Shown: positions 20,901 through 29,900 of the stretch, piece by piece
Numbering within the stretch: the first letter of the stretch is position 1
How the letters are laid out: every line of letters starts with the position of its first letter
Source of the DNA: a virus
Virus record (IMG/VR): IMGVR_UViG_3300033144_004933
Location: 1 to 60,814 of that record
Length of the DNA: 60,814 bases
Direction: 5' to 3' (one strand)
Notes under the pieces: generated by a model
Database searches by the model: none
What the model was told of the DNA's origin: nothing
What the model saw: the letters and a program-made list of their open reading frames with translations, nothing else
Position numbers and translations under genes: made by a program

Positions 20901-23900
20901 ATCCTGACCATACTATAGAAGAAGACAAATTTCTGGACTCTGTTCTAATGGAACAAGTAGAAGACGAAGAGGGTGGAGAAGTAGAGAAAAAAATGAGTGA
21001 TGAGGAATGGTATGAGGGAGAAACTATAGCAGATCTCATAGCCAGAGTAGGAAAGAAACAAGCTCTTTCTAATCTTAAAAAGGTTCATAAAGCTTTTACA
21101 GCAGCACTAGAAGAATTAGGGAAGACACATAAGACCATAACAGAAGAGGAAGAAAAACATAAATATAATGCCCGTGCCCTATCTCTTCTCGAACAAATAG
21201 AAGAAATAAGTAAAGCAATAAAAGAACTAGAAAATGCTAGTAAGGCTCCTCAAGATAATAACAAACAAACAGATGAAACTATTAATAAAGGACCAAGAAC
21301 TTTTGGTCCTCAGCCTACAAAGAAATCTACAGATTTACCAACTTCTTTTGAATCTAAACAGGCTTTTCATTTAGCCTATGTGTCTAGCAATGACCCCCTA
21401 CATCCGGGATCTGCAAAGGATGGATTTTATAATGAAGTATTAACTAAGTTATTAGAAGATCCAGATTGGAAGGCTGCAGGAGTAAGGGTAGTATATGAGG
21501 TAGACTTGCCTAAAGAAGATACTCCAACAATGAAGGCCTTTATGGTAAAAAATAAAGAAAAAGTAAAAGGCCTAACAAATAAGGTAATAAATAAAGAAAA
21601 GATTACAGATGAAGAAGCAGGGAGACTAACTATCAGAGTAGTATTTTTAAATGAAGATGGGACAGAAATGAAGAAGGACGGAGAAATAGTCAGAGCTTGG
21701 CTACATGATTCCGAACATCCAATGATAACTAGAAATGAGAGCAAAGAAGAGATACAGGGGTTAAAACAATTTATCTACAATCACTATAGAGAAGGAAATA
21801 AGGTAGGAGGCAGTTTATTAGGATATAGCCATCCTGGGCACTTAAAGGGAGGACCTAATTATAAAACAGATGCGGGGACTAATACAGCATCTGGAAATGT
21901 AAAAATAATACCAAAATATGGGCCTGCGGGAATAGCATATGCTAAAGCAAATAATGCCATATACTCTTTAAGAAGAAAAAATACTCAAAATCATTTTGGA
22001 AATCCTTTTGTTTCACTTACAGATGACCAAGGTAAAAAAAGAAATCAGGAAAATTATGAAAAAACAGCACAAGAGGGAGAGCTAGTGTGGGTAGATTCTG
22101 GTGAAGAATCCGTAAAAAATTACAGGGAGTGGCTTACTACCGATAAATATGATGGGCAGTCTGAAGCATGGGATAAAAGAAAAAAATGGATTTTAGCACA
22201 AATAGCGTCCGGGAAGTTAAAAGGTAAGACTATAATGTATTACAAAGAATTAGGACGACTTTCCCATGCTAATGTCTTAGATGAGCTAATTAATGGAGAA
22301 ATAGATAGAAGACAGTCCCCAGAGTTTATTCCTGTGATAGAAGCCTTAGGAACTACAAACCTGGAACTCGCTATAAGAGATGAGACTGGGGCATTAGTAA
22401 GTGGGTATAAAAAAGATTCAAAGCAGAAAGTAATAATTGAAAAATTAAGACATGCTGCAGACCCTAATAAACTTATAGGAGGAGTATATACCCCTGTGCA
22501 AATGTCAGATGGTAGTTGGTTACCCCATAGGCTACAAGCTTCTACTCTTACAGCAGAGGAGGCAGAGCTAATATATATGCTATATGCTAATCTGTTTAGT
22601 GGAGCAAATTATGGAGATAATATTAGTCCTGGAGTAATTAAGTTCATAACAGAACATAAAAACCCAGTAATAAACGGATTAGCAAAAGTATTTGATTTAA
22701 ATGATACAAACTATGACCAATTGAGAGACTTCTTTTTGTTATCAGGAAGAAAGAGGTTTGATAAAACTAATCCTAAAACAAGTATATTCTTTTCCCCTCA
22801 CGGGAATCAAATTAATTATGCTGGATTTATAAAAGAAGGGAAAGTTGCTTATAACTATATGAATAAACAGAACTTCCAGCAAAAAGATGTAAAAAAGAGA
22901 TTCATAGACAACTTAATGCTTAGAACAAGAAATATAACTTTAAGCACAATAAATAAAAAGGGAACCAATGCCCATCTTTTGGGAAACGGACTCTTATTAA
23001 GTGATTTAAGAGCTCCTGAAGGTCCTTCAACTGTTTCTTATCAGCCTACTGTTGCTTTAAATAGTAATGTATCTGTAGAGGGCTCTAAGACATCTAAGCC
23101 TCCTGTTTCTACAGAAAAAGCTCCTATATTAACTGTATATCAAGGAATAAAAGGGAAAAAAGAAAATAGGGACTTTAATTACTATACTTTAAGTAAGGAG
23201 GAAGCAAAAACTTACGGGGAAGTATCAGAGTATCAAATTAATACTGCTGGATTTTTAACAGGAAATACAGATTTGTATTGGGAGTTAATGAATGAATTTG
23301 AAGAAGATTCAGGAAAAAGATTTGATATTCTTGATTCCACTCCTGGCGGATTAAAACACCAGGCTAAGTTTTTTACTTTTTTAAAAGAAAAAGGATATAA
23401 AGGGTTAAATCTAATACCAGAGGGGGCAAAACCAGGAGTAGGAGAGAATCAATATATAGTTACCTTCTTTCCCGCTTTATCTACTAAGCAAAGAGATAAC
23501 CTAGTTTATTTAACTATGAGCAGTAATTCTTATGAAGATGCTAAAAAAAGACATGAAGCTGGTCAAGACCCCACTAAAAAAGAAATTGATGAAGGGAAAC
23601 AATTATTTGATTTATTAACAGAGGAAGAAAAAAATATTATTGGAAGTGGTGAAGCTTCAATGGAGTTTTGGGAGAAATTAAATGCAGATATAGGTCCTCG
23701 TTTTGAACAACAACCAACAGCTCCGGGAACTCAAACTAAAATAGATTTTGATACTAATCTTCCAGATACACCATCAAATGATGAAAATCCTTTTCAAAAG
23801 CAAATTCCTTATGTTGAAAATATTGCCAATCCCGCCCAGAAAAGAGATTATGAATCTTACATGCCGGATGGAGAAACTGAATCAATAGCAGTAGAAAAAG

Positions 23901-26900
23901 TACTTAAGAAGATAAAAGAACAAAGTACTGACCCCTTCTTGTTAGAAATGATAAAATTTCTAGAGGACAAGCGTTTTGATGTTTTCTCAGAATTTCCTTT
24001 GTTAATGTATACTAGGAATTCTGAAGAAATAGCAGCTATTAATAATTTACTAAAAGCAAATCCAGAAGTTAATGCAAAAACAATTGAAAAGCTTAAAAAA
24101 CATGTTCCGGCTTACTATGATACTGATAGAAATCATATAGTTATTAATAAGGATACTTTGCCTTATATGACTTTGAATGAAATTCATAAAACAATAGTAC
24201 ATGAGGTTTGGCATGCAGTTACTGCAGTTCCATTTACAAAGAAAAGAGCAGATAGAAACGCTGCTGAAAGAGAATTCGTAGATGCCATAGCCGGACTTTA
24301 CAGGATATTTAAAGACAAGAAATTTGATTTTAAAAGAGCTCAGGAGACTTATGGCTTTAAAACTCCTCATGAGTTTATGGCAGAAGTTATGAGCAATCAA
24401 TACTTCAGAGATGAGATAGCTAAAGAGTATCCCCCAAATTTCCTACAAAGAATGTGGAATGCTATAATGAAGTTTTTAAAGCTTCCTAGTAGACAAATAG
24501 GAATGCTTTTTAAGATAGAAAATACAATTAAAAAATTTGTAGATAAATCTCAAAAGTTCCCTCCCCAAGTACAAAGCGAGCTAACAAAAAGAATAATTTT
24601 AAAAAAGATACTTAGTCCTGCAGATAGACCCCTTAATCATTATTCAGATGATGATTTAGAAGAAATTACAGGAGCAATGACTTACATACTTATAGATGCT
24701 GCTAAAATAACAGACCTGGATAGTATTAAAAACATAAAAACACAATTTAAAGAAGATGAAAATGGACATAATAAAATATTCAGGGTACTGAATAATATTA
24801 GAATAGGTCATAACAATTCTGGAAATCAGGACATGGCCCAAAAATTTGCAAATATTCTATCACAAGAAGAGTTTCCTTATTTCATGGAAAGAGTTAAAAA
24901 TAACTTAGCAGAATATGGATTAAGAGAGAGATTAAGCAAACAGGAGGAAGAAGATAAAGCCGCAGGACTAGGAATTACCCCCTCATGGGAAACTAATCTA
25001 AAAGATAACGCTACTTCAAACACCAAATTAAGAGTAGCTTTTAATCCTATAGTAGCTGAAGTAACAGAAGAAGAAGGCAAAAGAACTTACAAATATGAAA
25101 AAGGACAGTATCTAGGCCTCTTCAAATTTGGAGATTTTAATGAGACTTGGAAGATACTACAGAAAGAACTTTCTGGAATAGTATCTACTAATAAGGAAAG
25201 AGATGTAATGAAAAAAATGAGAAACCGCTTAAATTGGTTAGCATTTTATGATAAATCTCTTTATAAATTAGTAGACTTTTTTGATGATCAGTCAATCAGT
25301 AATTTTAAAAAGGTTCAATTCCATAATGCTTTTAGTAAAACAAGATTAGCATATACCTCTACTTTTTTCAGACGGGTAGAAGATGGGACATATTCTTTTA
25401 ATATTGGAAGCTCAGATTCAGCTTCTGCTGAGAATAGATTATTAGCTACTTGGGAAGATAACTTCTTGTTTAAGTACACAAAAGCAGATAATGACCAAAT
25501 ACTGCATTTAAATATACCCAAGCTTCAAAAAGTATATGATAAATACCTTCAAGTTAAAGAGGAGATAAGGCAGATTGGTAAGAAAATGGAAACTAATCCG
25601 GATGCATATACCTATGAAGATTTAACAAAAGAACTAGATAAACTTTCCGAAGTACTACAGGAAACGGGTATGCAGATTTCAACCAAAGCTCTGACTTTAT
25701 TTATACGAGAAAATTTTGATGAGAATTTTGGAACAGGTCTTTTACATCTTATAACAGAGCCTTTAGCTAGAGTGTATGATTCTAATACCGGTAATACAGT
25801 TAAAAGACTATTAAACGGAAGTGCCGTTTTTGCTTATCAGCAGGAAGATAGTGCTTATACTGATTATAATACTCCTATGGCTAAAGAGCCTAAATTTAAT
25901 ACTCTTTTGCCCTCAGTGTTATTCTTTTCTAAAGATAACTATGAGAATATGATTCTAGGACAAAAAGGAAGTAAATATTGGCTCTATTCCCATCATGACT
26001 TTATAACCAAATCTGTTGCAGAATGGTTAGAAGAATCTGATAATCCAGAAAAATTACAACAATTAGCTTCTCTTCCTTTTTACCAGAATTCAAGGCTAGT
26101 ACAAGAGCTTATCAGTAGTCCAGATAAACTAAAAAACTTTAAACTACATCACTATAATAATTTTAAAGATACCGAAGATCCTTCTAAGGATGATGGCTAT
26201 ACAGAAATGAAAAAGCCAGATGATAGGGCAGATAGATATAATCGGACTATGAGAGGAACAGCTCCTTTTATGAATACTGCAGATAAGTCCAGGCATTTAA
26301 ATTTTAGCGGGGTAGGATTTAAAAAGACTAAAATTCTCTTCCAAGAAGATGGTAGTTATGATTTTCAAAGTAACACAACTGCTAAACAATCTGTAGAACA
26401 AGTAATTGGGTATTTAATAGATGAGATAAATGCTACAAGAGTAGCATTTTCTCAGTTATTTTCTGAAGATCCTATTCCTAGATCAGAACATGTAGTATAC
26501 TACCATTACCAATTAGATTCAAATACTGGAGAAAGAATCTACAAGGATAAGAACGGATTTCCGGTAGGAAATGCTTTTAAATTTTATACTTTCCCTGAAC
26601 TTAACTACTATAATGAAAAAGGAGAAGTATCTAATAGTGCAGATATATTCATGGAGGCTACTCCCGGCAAACCATATGTTATAAATGAAGAATATATCAG
26701 GACCGAAATTAATGAAGAAACAAATAAGGAAACGCTTATAGTAGAACCTAGCTTTTTTGATAAAATAAGACCTATTGCAGAGAAAAGTTTATCAGAAAGG
26801 GTAACTAATGCTGTAGATAAAGGTATAGAAGATGGTATAATAACTACCCAAGTGATAGATGGGGGTATGGTAAAGATAGATACAGGTCGTCTTGAAGATA

Positions 26901-29900
26901 TAGTAATAGATTCTAATGAATATAGCAAATTAGAATATGCTAAACTATACCAAGCCAGTGAGCAAGAAGCTCTTAGGAATTTAATGATGGATATCACCTT
27001 CAATTCTATTGTAAATAATATTGAACTTACTAAATTGTTTATAGGAGACCCTAGATTCTATAAAAATTTAGCAGATGTTAAAAAAAGAATTCCTGCAACT
27101 ATAGCTAATGGACAAGATTTAGCCATTTATCGAGATATGAACAATGAATGGGTAGTACCTCCTCATTATACACAGGCCACAGTTGCTAATGTAATCAGGC
27201 CTTCAGAATATTATGGACAAGAGGGATACGCAGACCTTATAGCAGAAGTAACAGGCTCTACTGTAGCAGAAGCTGAACAGCTCATAGAAGCTTATAAAGA
27301 AGTAAATGTTACAGATGCACAAGCCTGGATAACTTTAGATAGGGCAATCCAGATATATAAAGGATTAGGAAAATGGACAGATGCCCATGACGCTGCTCTT
27401 CCTGCAATAATAGATGGCACTGCAGATTTTCAAGAGTTAAGTTTATTCCTACAACCTATTAAAGGAGTTCATTATGAATTAAGAATAGAGAATGGAATGG
27501 CTATCCCCTCTTATTCAAAATACTCTCAAGCTATACTTTTACCTTCTTTGATAAAGGGCACTCATCTGGAAAATCTACTTGAAGCAATGCAAAATGAAGA
27601 CCAGCTCACTGACGAGGTCATAGTATTAGATGGTGTAAAAGTAGGAGCTACTGACATAGCTAATTGGTTTAATAAAGATACTTATGATATCAATGCTGCA
27701 GAAGATATTGTTCTTCATCCTGTAACATTAGATAATAGGTATTGGAAATTACAACAAGATTTATCTCCTCATGGATTAGGTCCTTCTCTAGTAGGATCAC
27801 AGGTTAAGAAGACAATGACTGCTAACATCGCACTAGATGATGATTACGGAGATGGTTGGACAGGTAGGGATGTTATACGAGCAGCTTATGATGTAGATAT
27901 GACTCTTTCAAATAGAGGAAGAGACTTCTTATTAAAAGAACTTGTTTATGATGAGAATACAGGCAAAATAAGTAAAGATAAGATTTATGAATTAATACTA
28001 GAAGAATCAAAAACTGATCCTTTCTTTTATAGAGAGGCTTTAGAAGAAAGAATTGATTTTGATGCCTTACCCCAATATGTTAAGAAAATAGAAAGCAGAC
28101 TATCTGCTCTTGTTACCGCAAGAACAACTAAGCTTAAACAATTAGGAGGAGCTTACGTTCAAGTTTCAAATTTTGGATTTGATATTAAAGAAAGCACTAA
28201 GTTGCCTGATAATATCAAGCAAGGAATAAAATGGTTGAAAGGCAAGGAGCCTTTAAAACCAATGAGAATAGAAAAAGACGAAGTAAAGCCCGGACAGTTT
28301 CTTTTACCTCATAAAATGTTGAAGGAAATAGAGGGATGGGAGAATATGACCGGGGAAGAAATTGCTAAAAAAATAGATCCGGAAGTACTTATAGCAATAG
28401 GATATAGAATTCCTAACCAAGCTAACTCTTCCAATGATGTAGGAGAAATAGTAGGATTTTTACCAGAAGCTGTAGGGGATGCTGTAGTAGTTTATAACGA
28501 GATTACCACTAAAACAGGTTCTGACTTTGACATTGATAAAATGTTCATGATGTTACCTGAATATGAAAAAGATGAAAATGGTAACATTGTTAAAGTTCAA
28601 TACTTAGATGAAAGTAATTCTACTCTAAAGGAAAGAATCAAAGTATTTGCTCCTACTACCCCAGAAGCGGCAATGATTAGAAAATCCTATAGGAAAGAGT
28701 TTGAAGACTTATATGAAAGAAGGAAACAGCATAGGGACAAGCAAACACAAAAGATAAATGCACTAAAAGAAAAGAAGAAACTACAAGAACAAGATATTGA
28801 TGAGTTATGGAGTACTGAACAAGAAGAACGAGATTATATTAAAACCTTAAAAGCAGAACTAAAAGAATTAAGAAAAGAAAAAAAACACTTAGGAACAAGT
28901 GCTTCTGAGTCTAAAGAATACAAAACAGTATCTGGTAACATTACAAATATAGAAGAAGAAATAGCAGAAAGATATGCAATATTAAAAGGATATGAAGATT
29001 TAAGAGCTTCCATAGGAGAAACTAAGCTCAAAAAGACAGACGTTGATAAAGAATATGAAACTAAGTCAGAACAAATTCGCCTATTTAAAGAAGAAAAACA
29101 AGCATTAAAAGACAAGATGCAAGAAGAGATTGAAGCTATTATTGATGAAGAAAAATTTGCAAGATTGCCTATGTTGGAACAGAATACAGATTTAGCTCTT
29201 CATAACAGGAGAATAGATGTGTGGAGAAGAATACTGCTAAACAAAAACAAATACTTAGAAGTAACAGCTCCTTTAGATGGTCCCGGCACTATTACTGAAC
29301 AGGTTAAAAATCAGATAAAGGAACTATTCCCAGAGAAAGCTCTAGGAAACTTAGAATTCTTTTCTTTAGAAAATCAGCTGGAAGACAAACATTCCTTTTT
29401 AGGAGGAAAATTTGGAATAGGAGTAACTGCTAATCAATTAGTAGATCATTCTCTTACTCAATTCTCAAAACAATTTCTAAAATTAAAATTGGGAATAGGA
29501 CACGCAGATGAAGATGGGTACATGGATTTATCTCAGCTATATGACGTAGACCACAGTACCGGAGAAACGAAAAATTTAATAATAGGGGCTATAGCAGCCT
29601 ACCTAAATGCTTACGTAGACATTGCTAAAGACAACTATATTACTCGGGGAAATCATAATCTAATAACTGCTAATACAGTTTTTATGCTCCTAAGGGCTGG
29701 AGTACCTTTTAAATTTGTGAATGCTTTTATAGCCCAACCTATCCTACAAGCTTATGTCCAATTAACAGAAAAAGACCAGGCTACTGTAACAGAAAGAGAA
29801 TTTGATCAGGAGGGAAGAAATGTAAGTGTATTGAGACAGACTCTCAATCTCTTTGGAGGTCAAATGTATAACAGAGATGACTTGCCCACTCTTAATTTAG

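Noticed and set aside
20611-21039. Long minus-strand reading frames within the giant + strand genes (and similar antisense frames elsewhere)
   Set aside because: They are Ser/Leu-rich complements of real coding sequence with no recognisable domains or start context.
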